This document shows positions 36,201 through 50,119 of a stretch of 64,000 nucleotides of DNA, in pieces. Under the pieces are notes generated by a model that saw only the letters and a program-made list of their open reading frames with translations, searched no databases and was not told where the DNA came from. Origin of the DNA: Marthasterias glacialis (taxonomy: Eukaryota; Echinodermata; Asteroidea; Forcipulatida; Asteriidae); contig OU452224.1 in assembly GCA_911728455.2 (NCBI GenBank), positions 1,984,001-2,048,000 on the forward strand, written 5' to 3'. The position numbers were made by a program, and so were the translations under genes. Position 1 is the stretch's first letter, and each line of letters begins with the position of its first letter.

Positions 36201-38540
36201 TTGTTATAAACTGTTTAAATGACAGAAATTTCTCTGGACAGCAACTCACTGCATATTATTACATTTGCAATAAATTGATATGTTTAATTAATAGTATTTA
36301 AAACAATTGCTGTCGAGTCCCCATTCACAAAATATCAAGTCCAAATCATGATGGCTATGTCAGAGTCTGAGTCCAAGTCACTAAAAAATGAAACTCGAGT
36401 GGGACTCAAGTCCGAAACAGAGTCCGAATCCGGAGTCACACAAAACTTACAGCAACAAACCAAATGGATATATCACTGAAGCAAAAATTTGACAAAAGAT
36501 TGTAGTTTCGGACCAAGGTTGGTTTGATGAAAAGAACTTCCTCTGCTCTGGAAACAGTAAATTCAATTTATCATCTTAGTTCAATTTGTAATGAATGCGA
36601 AAGGTCAAGATACAATTATGAGAATTTAATGGAGCTTTTGTTTGTGATAGGAGGATAAGATAGAGAATGATTCAGCTAAATACCCGCACAGCAATAATAC
36701 AGACAAAGGAGTCAATTAAATCATGAAAAAAAAAAAGAGGAAATATGTAGGGTAAGTGAGTACTGGACGATTATTACAGCAAAAGAACATGGAATTTAAA
36801 ACAAAATTTCAAAGGTTTCAATTTCGGCTGTAAGAAGTCAATCAAATTTTAGTCATCCGAACTGTGTTTCATCTTGAAGGAGAGGACGAGGGAGCACAAA
36901 TACTGCAAGCCTTGGTGAAGCTCACCTTGGGTACTACTTTTCTTCAGAGCGGAGAAAATTACCGCGAGTGAATTTGGCAATGATCATTTTGAGAGTATTG
37001 TTCTGTTACACAAGGACACCAATGCAAATACAAGGTTACTAATTTATTGATGTGCGTTACCTTCATATTGGAGCTGAAACTCCATAAAATGGGCTAATAA
37101 ATTAATTTTGTAACTGCTCATGTAGGTCACTCACAAATTTTGAAAATGGCATGGCGTGGCTATTGTCCAATGGAGGTTATTTAACAACAATAATAATATG
37201 TAGGTGATGGCGTAGCAAGGTTGACCCTACAAAAGGGATGTTAAAAATTACAAATTTTGTCACTCTTTCATCCAAATTTTCATTGTCAGGTCCTCCTTAT
37301 GAGATGTTCTGACATTGGCTTTTTAACCCAGTCATATACATGTCCGTATAAACACAAAAGACCAAAAATATCACGAAATAATTAATTGAGTTAAATTTAC
37401 ATTTTTTTTTTGTAAGTGCAGCACTTGATAGCAAGGAGTTCTAAGTGATAACTTTATAAATGTGTTGTTCATTTATGGATACTATTAACAATCATTAGCT
37501 TGAAGCACGTTTATACAACACCAATCAATGACTAACTCAGGCAGTATAGACCAATATCACACTGCCACCATATTATCATGGTCACTATACATAATAACAA
37601 TAACTGATTCTCACTGTACATGTATGTGAAAGAGTGCCAGATTTGATACCAAAAGATACCATTTTTGAATAGGACGAAAACATGAAGGAACTATTTTGTT
37701 TTCATCTGAAAGTATCTGGTATTGCTAGTGATAAACTCACTGTTTTTGTATTAACAGTTACAAGTGTCTTACACTGTAATGAATGTCAATAGCGCCCTCT
37801 CTTGATAACATGAAAAATATCATTTTAGTTGGGAACTTATTTCTGTGATTATCATTTACAGTTTTAAACATGAGAAAAAAACATAAACAAGTACTGTTAT
37901 AGCATTAGACAGGTCAGGATGTAAAACATTACTTTGATTACATCTTAAAAAAAAAAAAAAATGAAGGACAAAAAGGATGAAAGTATCCGATTCTTGGGCT
38001 GGTGGACTATCTTCAATCTGCATGCCTCAAGACAGAACACTTCTAGTTGCCAAGAAATTGAGTGCAGTAATCTTAGGGTTATTTGAAGTAATTGGGTCCA
38101 TTTGTATTCAATTATTCATTCAAATGCCTTATAAGGCTTTTTTGAGAGTAAATTGTTATTAGATTTAAAAACAAATTGTTTTCAAGATGAAGGTACAATC
38201 TCAGGAATTGGTTTTAGGGGTAGCATTACAAAGATATCTGTCGCATCAATTTTGGTTTTATTAATGAAAGTAGAATTGTGAAAATGTAAAGTAATTTTGT
38301 GGCAATGAAGGCATTCAAGAGATGTTTTTACATATAACTTTGTTCCAACAAGGTACATGCTATCAGATTCATACAAAAATCAGCAGCATGATCCACGCAT
38401 TGGTCTTGGAACATGACCAACATCCCCATGAACAGTATAAACCTGAAGAAAATGATCCTGTTATCTGTTTTTGTTTCTTTGTTCCATGGGAGTAATTTGA
38501 TGCACCATGACACACATTTGGTGCACAATATGTGGCAGGG
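30300..38540. other. Intron stretch with small repeats
   Basis: It holds a CATCGT microsatellite (34573-34603), a 23-bp tandem pair with ATGGCGGGCAG (34984-35006 and 35007-35029) and a cluster of GAGTCC/GACTC motifs (36364-36437). The frame at 35961-36161 looks faintly protein-like but has no recognised match. Confidence 0.4.
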
Positions 38541-38550
38541 TGTAACCCCT

Positions 38551-38690
38551 CCCCTGCTATTGTGTCTTCATTGTGTTCTGGGAATCTCTGGAATTCTTTT
38601 GAGGATTTTAGGGGGGTGCTTCTGTACAAGAGGGGAAGAGTGGGAACATTTGGGGGGCCTCCCTCTGCCACATATCGGGCATGGTATAAT
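38551..38690 (-). repeat. Dispersed repeat, copy 2 (inverted relative to copy 1)
   Basis: The reverse complement of this stretch aligns along its whole length with 24697-24845, with a few substitutions and small indels. Short reading frames on both strands here are by-products of the repeat. Confidence 0.9.
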
Positions 38691-40626
38691 GGCATACCCT
38701 GACATTGCAAACTTGGCCAAGTTTAAAGTTCAAGGGTATATATGAAACTAACAGTAGAACTCTGTATGCCACACTCACAACTGTGGACCATAACTTTCAA
38801 GCATTTGTTGAGCAAAAACCTCAAAGCATCAACTTTTTAAACCTGAGTCTTGTAAAAGCTAGCCCCATTATTTTCTTCACTTTTGTGTTTTAGATTTCTT
38901 TTCATTTATGTAACTAATTTTCAATCTGGAATTTTGTACTTTACATTTATTTTTCAACATTAATTGATTATTTATTGCTTATAATAACTTAAAATTTGAT
39001 CGGTCGGTTTGTGTGTTATCAAAAGAGTTGCCAGTAACTTCATTTTCAGTTTAACCAGTTAAGGATATTCTGATCCCATATCACTCGTGTGTGACTAGCG
39101 TGTTTTATGCAACTGTGAATTTGGAAATAATAGTTCTGAATGGCTTCAAAAGAGCGGTACAAAAACGAACATTTTAAAAACATCACTAAACTTGTAAATA
39201 ACTTTTTGACAGCATGCCCACTCACAATCTTACTGAGCCTTCACTGTTACTGGGTCTTTAGAAAGGGAGAGTCTTTTCCCAAAATTTAGCCAACAACCTG
39301 GGTAGGAATTCGCATTGACACACAAGATGTAAATAGTGATTATATGTCACTGAAACTTACTTAATACGACAATAAAAGCCCAAATCTGCGAATCATTGTC
39401 ACTCTTTAAGGCAGTTTCAATCAATTTTCTAGAGTGCTCAGTTTCCGGGCAGGGAACTGATTGTATAAAATAATAACTCATGGCCCTTACAGAGTGGATT
39501 TTGAAGAGCAGTGGTTACAAGATAAAATCTAGGCCGACATCAAGGCCAGCTGCTTTAGCGAAGCGCTCATTTGCTCCGTTAGTGACCCTGAGAGAGTCAG
39601 CCTGTCATCCCAACAACCATCTCCTTTGACAGTCATCTTCCTGATATATGATGGTTTTGGCCTTGGCGTGTCGGCACCAGTACAATTCCAGGCAGTAAAT
39701 GAGGACTATATGCTCCATTAGTGCATATCATGGGCTTTGACAATGAGTTTGGAGTAGGGGGGGATCTCATCGGGACTTTCAGGCTTTCAGACCGGGGGCA
39801 TAAAGGTTATTCCTGATAGAATAACAAGATTTAGAATTGCTGTATTCAGGGGCACATGCCATCAGTCTTCATGCTTGGCCTGATTATTCCTATCACAAAA
39901 ACATCTTAAAAGACCCGATTGTACATTGGCTGACAAATAGATCTTTCAAATAAAAACCAGGACTAGAAATTGATGTATCAAACAACTCTAATGATTAGTT
40001 TAGAAGTGTTCTTTTTACTGTCCAAATTGCAGAGTAAAAATTCATGTAAACCTGTTAAATTATTATCATATCACCACAAACAAACTTATCAAGCAAAGTC
40101 TGAAGTCCTGACAAACAATTACAGTCAACTAATAAAAAAACAAACAGACAAAACTGTTTCAAATGAAACCTTGCAGTATTTCAAATGTACATGCTGTCCA
40201 AAATTTGTGATTTATTGTTTACAAGTCATAAACGTTGAGGTGGCCTTTCCTTTTTGTTCAGAATTTATCAGCTGTATCCAGACATCGTAGAATTATAAAT
40301 CCATGAAACATTTACGTTACTGACTTCCTACAAATTCTTTTCAAAGAAAGGTAAGGCTGAATGTTTGAAGTATTTTCTATCTATTGTGATCAGCTGGATG
40401 AATAATATTATGCGAACATGGCTGTAAAAAAATTCATGGGACCTTTGTTCCATCAGAAAAATCGTCATCAATTATGTACAGTTGCCTTAAAAAAAAAACA
40501 TCCACAAAAATAAACAGTTACAAATTTTTTTCTTCTCATGGCAGACCGCCTGCAGGACTTTTGGGGACAACAATCACTGCATACATATTATATGATATGA
40601 AGCGTGATCAATGACGTCATGGCATA

Positions 40627-40640
40627 CTGAGCGCGCTCAG
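40627..40640. repeat. 14-bp GC palindrome CTGAGCGCGCTCAG
   Basis: A perfect palindrome in AT-rich intron, close to a CRE-like TGACGTCA at about 40612. Its core TGAGCGCGCTCAG recurs at 43539-43551. Confidence 0.6.
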
Positions 40641-40943
40641 ATGTTGGCAACATATGCACTGGATGACCCTGAACTAGGCAATATGAATTGTATGTCTGTG
40701 TTCTGACAAAGTTTAACAGTCATGGCCACTGCCACTGGGTCGAACCACTTTCAAAAAGGGGTTATCAGGTAACAACCAGAGGTTGTTTTTCACATTGTAT
40801 AAATTGTTAAAATCCATCCGAGCAAATAGAAATAATTATAAACACAAACCAAGCTAATGTAACTTAAAGCAAAGTTGTACAAGATAGTTTGTAAAGTATT
40901 GGTTGTGTTTTAAGTTGAAAAAGGTCCACTTTTGGTCTCAATT

Positions 40944-40957
40944 CCCCCCCCCCCCCC
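40944..40957 (+). repeat. C14 tract
   Basis: An uninterrupted run of C in the intron. It is a G-run in the NR0B pre-mRNA. Confidence 0.9.
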
Positions 40958-43538
40958 ACCATCAACTAGTTACACTGGAAGTGCTGTCACATCTACTAAA
41001 AGTAATTAGTATACAATTTCAATTTCCCATTTCTTTTTTACTGAGAATGTTCTTTCTAATATTTTTAACGACAAGAATTGTTTTGTTTACATACGAAGAA
41101 ACTGCCATTGCTTTGTACCATAATGGTTCCAAGAAAATAAGCATAAGTGCATCATTAGTGCCACTAACATAAAATACTGTATACCTTGTCTAAATCAGTT
41201 ACTAAACATCGGTCAGGAATTAATCCATGAAATTTACGGTAAACATTGTGCACTGTCTCCCAATAACTGAAGATCTTGTACACCATCAATGAAGATGAAA
41301 AGAGGATTTTATTATTATAAACAACAAATTTTCATTTAGAATGGGCATCATAAAAAAACTGGAGTGTTGACATAATAGTACTGTATCCTTCAACTGTTGT
41401 ATTTATGCATCAGAAAACCGACTGAAAATGATGGATTTGGTGCCCTCCCGGAAAACAGACTGCTCTAGAATTGTATTAGTTCATGGTCAGGAATTAGCTG
41501 GGCTACCATTGTGATAAATCCTGCTCCAAAGCAACAGAGTTGTTCCATCAATTCTCAATAGTCCTAACCCCATTTCTTTCTCCAATGAGCAGATGTCAGT
41601 GATGAAGCAAACTCTCTGTCTAGAATGTCACGTTCTTTTAAGATTCTTTTCCAGACTCAAGTTGCCTCTGTGAAGTACGCACAAAGGCAACGTGCGGAAG
41701 CTGCTGTAGACATCTAACAAGGGCTGACAAACCTACTTTTCTGGTTCTTTTTTTTTCTCTCCTTATTTTCTTTAAGGGGGAGAAGGGGGGGGGAATAAGT
41801 TCAATATAATCCACCATGGGTTTAAACACTTAACAACAATACTGTGTGTAGGAAATGAGAATTGAGTCATAAATCTTCGGACGTCCCAACAATTTAGCAC
41901 AACGATAATCCACAAATGGCTATGAACTTCAGAGGGCAACAGCGTTATTTGGGTTTGCCTTGACAGGCGCCGATTAGATGTGGGGTCCCTTAAGGTCAAG
42001 TTTATTAGGTGGCTCTTATTTTTAATTTTCCTTTTCAAACTCTGGGAGGATATGCCATAATCTGAGAAGACAAGGTTTTATTTGAATGATGGGAGGGGCA
42101 GGAAGGGGGTCAGGTAAGGTCAAGGCTTTTCTAACAATGGGGGATGATGACCGATGGGAAAGTAAATTTAAGGAAGGGGAGGATTATGTACAAATACTGT
42201 CTGGTTCTCTAGTAAAGGCAACAAAAGCCCTACAAGCCTTACGTATCGACTAAGCAAACTCTACATAGAAAATTAACTTCAGAGGTAATTGCATGCTACA
42301 TGTAAATTATCTATCCTCCTTAGAAATTAATGCAGTAAGCATATGTCACAAAATGAAAGTCATTACAAGTCTTAGCCCTAACAAAGTAACATTGAAGATG
42401 AACAAAATCCCCTGCATCCTTTGATAAACACAGCAAAAATAAACACCTAAAAAGAGGTCAGCATTATAAGATGGGCCACCCCAAAATGTCTGATTTATTT
42501 AAAAAATAAAATGAAATCATCCTATTATCTCATCCATGCAACTACGAGCATATCAGTGATTCATTTTATCTGAGTAAAGTGTAGCCGACTATTTAATGGA
42601 ACTATGAAGTGGCCCTATATAGTCGTTAGACCGTGTGTAATCTCACCACTAGAGGGCTTTGATTTTCCCCGAAGCAAATACATGTAAATTCTGGGTTGAA
42701 TACTTCTAAAGGTTACCCCTGCTGTGTACTAAATGACTCAGAAATGACAGCTATTCAATCAAATCAGACACCCCACAATGAGCAGACTCAGTAGGAGTTC
42801 TATACATACTCTACATCACATTCATGTTATTATCATTTATATTAGCACAGGTTTAAAGTGATGGTCCAGCAGTGGTCATAACCTACTTCCAGCATATTTA
42901 GATATAATGCATTACAAAGTTCACTTCTTAGTTGCAAGATGTTTTGAAAGAAAGTAATGGTTTACTGAATGTCGGAGTAAAAGGTGCCAGTGGCATGCTT
43001 CTAAAAACATGCGAAAAGGTTTTCGAAAAATACACTTAAAATATTAAACAATTGTTTATTGGATAAAGTGCTGCAAACACACAAGGTTATCAGTTCTCGT
43101 CCACTATCCAGTAAACCTTTAATTCTTTACTTTTTAATCTTGTTCTTGTCAACACTATTTTACTTTTTGTTCTTTCCTTTAATCCTGCTTTTTCATGCAC
43201 TATTTCCCTTTACTGATAACCTCTCTGTAAAAATAGTGGGGAAAAAACCCTTTGAGGTTCATTGATTGAGAGTGTATGAATACCTTCTTCAGAATTCTCC
43301 TTATTTAAACAAAGGATGACCTTGAGTATTATATATCGCTGGACATGTATCTAGGTCAGGCCAAGGAAGTTAGGACTTTGTTTTGTAATCATTTCTGATG
43401 AGAACAACCATTGGCACAGTTGGCATGGCTCTAAACAACTTAAAGTGGGAATGATGTATGGTGGCCATCAATGGAGGAGTGGAGGGTGGTACATACTTTC
43501 TGACCCACTTTCTGCAAGGATACGTGTGCCGTCAAGTT

Positions 43539-43551
43539 TGAGCGCGCTCAG
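43539..43551. repeat. Second copy of TGAGCGCGCTCAG
   Basis: A 13-base match to the palindrome at 40627-40640, 2.9 kb away. It sits in a GC-richer patch (about 43445-43627) without a recognised gene. Confidence 0.6.
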
Positions 43552-46500
43552 TACCGTCAAGGACATTCCGCTGAAACAAGAACGAGGCGATGAAGATTGC
43601 CAAGGTCGGGCAGAAAGAAGACTATAGGATACAATTGTGTTAGCTAGAATGAAATGATTCAATCACTCACGTACGTGTTCACACAATTTCTTTTTCACTG
43701 TTAAGCACGCACGTACAAAACTCAGAGATTTGTAGACAGGCGCTGATGTGGTTCAACGTCAAAGAATGCATAAATTGACCTATTTGGAGTAAACTGTAAG
43801 TGGGCACTGTAATTCCACCTCACTTAACACATAAAATGAGCGGCAGTCCAGAAAGCACACATTAAATCTTGATGATAAAGAGGTTGTTGTTTTAGGGCAG
43901 CAGGTACAATTTTCACCAAAAATAATTGAAACTCCGCCTCCCCCCCTCCAAAAATTAACTGCCCCTGGCACAGTTATTTGTCCTTGCAGGATAAGATATT
44001 TGTTTTATTATAACTCTAAGCTGCCTTGGAGCAAACAGTCCGCTTAAAACAATTAGGTCACTCAAGTAAAGTTATTCTTTGAAATGGATTTTTAAAAAGC
44101 TTTCTCAAAGAGTAGAGAGAAGAACACAATATAACAGCTCTCTCATACTATGCAGCAATACAAATAAATTGTGAAATAGTGTGTAATTAAATTTATTTCT
44201 TATTTTTTCTGATTCTAATTAATTTGATTATCTAACTCTTTTTTTACACTTGTTTTCAACCTAATATGTTTATCTAATATCTGTTTTACTTGATGCTCCA
44301 TTCTATCTAGATTTCCAACGCCCTCTATTGGTTGGTGTTAAACCCACAGCCATCAGGGGTTTTGAAACACCCTGCTGTTGTTTGTTTCAGCGTTACACAC
44401 CCCTGTTGGCATGGATTATTTTTGGTGGGACTACTCATAAGCCAGTGGCCTTGGCCTGAATAGGGACTCATGGCTTGCGGACAATGACTTTAAGTACTCT
44501 ACTTGGGTCTACTTCAATATCATTGGCCTCAGCCATCCAAATATTCTGTTAGGTTTACTGCCAGCACTTGCAATAAATTGACATGAAAGGCGCAGTTTTC
44601 TTAAAATATTTGTAATGGTAGTAACATTTGTAATGTATTTTCTGTGAGTGGTATATTTTCAATGACTGCATTGTTGGTAAAATAATTTCTAAGAGTGTGC
44701 ATGCCTTGAATTTCAACAGGCATTCTTTGTTTGTGTCAGTTTTTTATGGGAAATAGTACATGTAAAAATTTCCAATTTCTAGCAATACAAACTGATTTTA
44801 ATAACTCCTGATTTTCTCAAGAGCATGGAGAACAGTTAATCAATTGTTTAATGTATTTTTTTTTAAGAATCATATTAGGGGGCCTATATATGGATTTTCA
44901 AAACAAAATTGTGAAAAATTGAGGTAGGCCTATTTACTTGTTACAGTTCCAAAACATATTATTCAGTAACAAAAATTCAATTTCTAAATCTGTCAGCAAA
45001 AAAGTCTTTGCCTAAACAAGATGTGAGAATTTAGTCAAAATAATAAGTGATCATGATGACAAATCTCCAAAGAATTCAAGACAGGACCTGCAACAGTATC
45101 CTCAGTGATAGAGAAGTAGATGAAAATGTACAAACATTTGTAACATGGCAAGAAGATTATTGCTTTTAAGGATTAGACCAAAAGGAAAACTCAAATCAAC
45201 TGAAAATCAAGAGGTCATTCATAAATGTTAGTATTTTGAAGAATTAGAAAGAAACCATTAAGATAATGATCTGTTCAGTTTCATGTTGGGCAATCAACAA
45301 TGATTATGAGACATTTCTTCCATAAATGGGTAATCTGGTAGGCAATGATTTCAAAGTCTCCCTGAAGTGGTTTGATACTGATTAGATGCTGCATTTATTG
45401 TGCGTCATCGGCCATGTCTGGCTACACTGGGGTTAGATCAAACTTAACCTATTAGGAAAAAATTTCAGATTTGACGTTGGAAGTCGTTTCCCAAAGGGGG
45501 ACAAATGATGCGAACAGCAAAATTATCATTATTTATCATTTATCATTAGAAACTGCTGCAACAATGGACAGTCTAGGAAACAACATTTATTTCCACTACA
45601 AAACCAGTTCTATTCTTAAAAAAATTGTTCCCAAAATAAAAAAGCATTTCTAATTTAAAAATGCATCAATTCCCATTTCCCTGACAGTGTCAATTCCTTA
45701 TTTCCAAAATGTAAGATTTCATAAAGTAGGAAAACAGTAGGATGTCTGACTAGCAAGCATAACTTTTATAGGAAACATCCTCAGCTGGTTAGAAAACGAT
45801 TTCATGCTTTTGCATGGAGGGAGAGATGGATTGTGGGGATTCTGTGTATCCCATAGGTTAAGAACAAATTATCTAGGCCTAGATAGTGGAAAATGAGTTT
45901 CAAGGAAATAATTAGCAAAGACTCTCATCTTGTTCCCTGGAGGACACAAATATTGTGTATCTCCCAAGGAGTGTTTTAAATCTTGAAATAAGAAACGAAA
46001 TTTTGCAGTGCCCTAATTGATCACTTCTCAAAAGAGGAGTCTTTACGTATGTAAGAGATTAGCCTGGTCTGTCACTTTGTTGCCCTTTAAAACACAGTAG
46101 TTTTACACAGACTGACAACATCATAGGGTAAAGGTTATGAGAGGCACACAGGTGCCTTGCGGTATAATCAAGACCATATTGACATATTGATGATGAGTCC
46201 AATGGTAGTCTGTTTCACCTTTTAATAGACCCCAGCCCCATCCTGTTTACCAGCTATGAAGTAATGATGATAACTGTTATCTCTGGTTATCCTATCCAGG
46301 AATAATTGACTGAATATCTTCATGTATCATTATGCCAAGAGGCAAAGCTAATTATGGAGTGCATAACCACATGGTTCAGGGACATGCACAAATCAAGAAT
46401 TTTAAACAAAAAAAAACAATCAATTACATACTGAATTCACAGAGACTCAATGTTAAACAATGAACAATAATAAGTTCAGAATAAGCGACGGGTTACCTTC

Positions 46501-46759
46501 TTTTTAGTTAATTTTCCAGAGTTTTAGTGATTTTGAAACTATTTTGTACAATCTGAAATATTAACATTTTGTGTGAACGATTATTTTTAATCTAAACGCT
46601 CACAAAATCATTTTATACTAAAAACAGAATTGTTGAGATGCTCAGAATTTCACAAACACATCTTGACTCTTTTAAAGATGTAAAAGAAGACATCTTTAAT
46701 AAGCTTTGCATGTCTTCTTAATGCCCTGGCATACTCTGTAAATGTAAAAGAGTGAAAAT

Positions 46760-46975
46760 GTTACTCGCTTGCCAAAGTGGTGTCAGTTTGGCTCTTTTGA
46801 GAGTGAAACTCACTCTTCAACACTCTTTTTTGAGTGAAAGTGGAGTGAATTTCACTTTGAATCTAGTAAAATTACATGTTTTTCACTCTAAAAAGAGTTG
46901 TCCGCCATATGGCTCCTTGCAAGAGTGGTATGGTGGACAAAAGGAGTGGTTTTTCACTCTTGCAGCAGGCTACAA
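46760..46975. repeat. Repeat rich in GAGTGAAA units
   Basis: GAGTGAAA or its complement TTTCACTC recurs about eight times, partly as imperfect inverted copies. I recall this type of element from starfish sequences. Open frames here are artefacts of the repeat. Confidence 0.5.
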
Positions 46976-47049
46976 TCACTTTAAGCCATGAGTTCATAAT
47001 CCCACAAGACAGGCTGACAGCTGGTATCTTGACCACCCAACTATGTCCC

Positions 47050-47110
47050 AGGTCAGCAAGCCAGGACCTGTCCTCAAATGAACCACACTAAATTAGGTCA
47101 GCCAAGGTCA
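47050..47110 (+). promoter_or_regulatory. Nuclear-receptor half-site cluster with a perfect DR4
   Basis: AGGTCA occurs at 47050-47055, 47095-47100 and 47105-47110. The last two form AGGTCA-N4-AGGTCA, the DR4 arrangement bound by RXR heterodimers such as LXR or TR. The third half-site, within CCAAGGTCA, also fits the NR5A consensus YCAAGGYCA. NR5A and LXR are known regulators of vertebrate SHP or DAX-1. A link to this intron is inference. Confidence 0.45.
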
Positions 47111-49869
47111 CTTCATGGCCTGACTGGACTGGTCAACAAATACATCCAACCTGGACAGTCAACACAACTGCTTCTAAGCATAGGTTTGCTGGATACTAAT
47201 CACGCCCCAGTAGACATCAATTGTACCTGCAGTGGACCCCACACTCACAACTGACCTACAACACAAACAACTTAATTGATGACATCAAACATATTGGGAG
47301 CCAACTTTAAGTTGTGATGATGTAAAACATCTTTGAAAATATGCTTCCGAACTTGTACACTTTTAAGGACTCTGTTAGCACTGTAAAAAGGATGCAGTCT
47401 AAAGTTGTTACCTTTTGAGAATAACATTTCACAAAGCAATGGTTTGATATTAAATGACTCAGTATGGCTACAATTACCAAACAGTTTCTTGCTAAGGTAA
47501 CACAAAGAAAATGGTCAATTGATCTGATTGGTCACGACGAAGAATGGACAGTTTGATGATTTAGTAACTTGACAAGTCAAAAATACCTGCCCCAAATGAC
47601 GTGCGTTTGTAAAAAGAATATAAACAACATCTGAGTGTCTATTTACAGATTCTGAAAAATACAGTCTCCATGTTTGTGTGCATTTTTGTAACTTGTGATT
47701 CCCTTACAACACATTAAGATAACATTACTGAGGAACACACCTTTGGTGTTTCTCTAGAATGTAAATATAAAATAACATTTCTGATTTAAAAACTAAGGTG
47801 ATATCAACTTTCAGTATCACTGAACCAGAAATAATTGGGAAATTTTATAGTACAGCAATTTTTCCTACTTTTACCATAATAAATTCATTAATCATTTGAA
47901 GGCAGGTGTCCAGGCTGCAGTGAATATACCTGTCAAATTAGGTCACATTTCTTCAGCATCCCTGAATTTCATCATAAGTGAAATAATTAAATGAAATAAC
48001 GGATGATTTTTCCAGCCTTCATAACATGGGCTTTGTTTGTCTCACTAATAGAGTGACCTTGCTTTTGTTAAAGGGGCGATGCAGTCATTGATAACAGTCA
48101 GGTTTTAATATCATAAAATCAATTTTTGCTTTAAAGATTATTTTATATTAGGTTGGCCCGATCATCCATACAAATTTGTCGAATTGCAGTGTTTTCTTCT
48201 TTATGGTTTTTAAGCTGTTTTTATACCCAAATAACATTTGTTCTAGCAACCATAAACATTAAAAAGGACAATTGTTTTCAATTTAAAATTGGATGCAATG
48301 GAACAAAATACAGGTGCATCAAAACACAAATGTTCCATTTTCATTAAAAGGCAGACAGAGAATGACAATAAAAAAAAACATATCACTAAAAAAGATTACG
48401 TCATCAAAAGAAAAAACAAATAAACAAAATTACCAGTACATTTTCAGGGCTTTTCACATACAACTTCACTAGATTTATGTTTTCATCTTTCGATTTACAG
48501 AGTAAATTGTAAATATGAATGCTTGACAAGTTTGGCCTCAAGCATGTATTGAGTACAAAGTGCCCAGAGCAAATAGTTTTTGAAAAATTGCTGAAGAATC
48601 ATCATCGAAATGGAGAGAAAAATACCTGTGCTTGCAGCTTTAATGCTCTGTGACTTATTAAGCCCATCAAGTTGTGCATAATGAATAAGTTCAGCATACA
48701 CATGCAACAGCCTTGGCTTTATAACACTGGCCAAGACATCTTACTGTGAGGCAAACACACCACCAATTGTCTAATAAACTACCCAAATTGACGTGTTTAT
48801 TTAAGGTATTTCTTAGGCATGCTTTCTTGCATATTCCATTCCGTTTTTAAGGGGGATTTTTCCCATTTTAAATCTATCCCAACAGAACCTGGGGACATTA
48901 TTAGATTCCACTGCAGGGTACAAACATCCTGAGAGCTGACATGCCATCATCTTCAAGGAAACATGAAATATATGTCATAAATTAATTTGTAAAGGATCAC
49001 CCGTTGATTATCAATTTCCAGTAGGAATCATATCACAAGTTTTTTTTTATATTCAGAGGAATTCTATGCCACATATTCTTATAGGATTGCAAATATTTCC
49101 AATAAATATTACACTACCTGGAAATATTTTTTTCCAATTCTTTCGACTGGTTTTTTCTGACAAAAACATTTTATTTTGCAAAAACTGTTTGCAAATGAAA
49201 CGACAGAAAAAAAAGAACTTCCACAATTTTGATCCATTTTAATTTAGTTTCCAGTTCAGTGTTCTGAGTTCAGTGCCTTATGATGCTTTAATTTAATCAA
49301 ACTATTAAATACAAATTTTATTTTATAACCAAATCAACAAACTGAAATTAGTCTACTTTATGCATAGTTCATACGTTAAAAAAGAGGTTTGTTTTGTTTA
49401 AATTTCGTACTCAAATTGTAAAATGTAAATTGAACAGAAACGGATTAGATTGAAATTGGTTGGAAGTCTCTGACAAATGAACAACATTTCTTTGCTAGAG
49501 AGTTGTTTTTCAATTGTATGCTCAAATTATGAAAATGTAAACCATTATTAAACTTGGACTGAATGAATGTGCACTTTATTGCTGTTGGCCAACGTGGCGA
49601 ACTCCACTTGATCAACAAACATCCAGTGCTGGTTGTTACTGTATAGGAATTATGAATGCATGCCCTTCTGCTGAATTCACACACAGTATTTCATGAACTC
49701 TTCAACTTTCTTCCTGTAAATGAGAAGGCGACTGAAATTCTACAAAATGAGATATTCTTTTTCCTCTGATGTGGTTCCCTTCTTCACTTCTATTCCCAGA
49801 ATAGAATTCAAGTTCAGTCAAATCGTGTGAATTGCCCTCTTGTGTCACACCGTCAGATAACCCCTACCA

Positions 49870-50110
49870 CTGAAAGGTGGTGGGCGGGGCCATGTCATAG
49901 GACAAGGGGCCATTAGAGATATGCATAAATGGTCGGCATCCCATCTGTGCCATGAGACTGTACTCAGTTGGGGCCTGTCGCTAAACGCCCCGGTCTCATT
50001 TGCATTTTTCCTTGAACGTTTCACCTCATGGTGGGCACAGCCTCTTGCTCTTGGTTAGGTAGTGTAATCTAGAACACCAGCAACGGTGGATGACCTCCTC
50101 TCACAAAGAC
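49870..50110. promoter_or_regulatory. Putative intronic regulatory module with GC box and octamer
   Basis: This GC-richer stretch in an AT-rich intron holds a GC box (GGGCGGGGC, 49882-49890), a POU-like ATGCATAAAT (49921-49930) and a perfect octamer ATTTGCAT (49998-50005). No reading frame or repeat explains it. It is a motif-only prediction. Confidence 0.3.
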
Positions 50111-50119
50111 AGCAGGACC

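Larger units (their letters stand above)
38700..46750. other. Intron stretch with simple-sequence tracts
   Basis: It contains the two GCGC palindromes, a C14 tract at 40944-40957 and AGGTCA-like half-sites near 41.99 and 42.12 kb. No coding exon is recognised. Confidence 0.4.

Noticed and set aside
38413..38745. 110- and 113-residue frames on both strands near 38.4-38.7 kb
   Set aside because: They lie on the dispersed repeat shared with 24697-24845 and have no protein-like content.
43497..43570. 74-nt minus-strand exon candidate with a good acceptor (GTTCTTGTTTCAG) and donor GAAA|GTATGT
   Set aside because: In phase with the NR0B main exon it meets a stop within five codons. It would work only as a start exon with its own ATG, for which there is no support.
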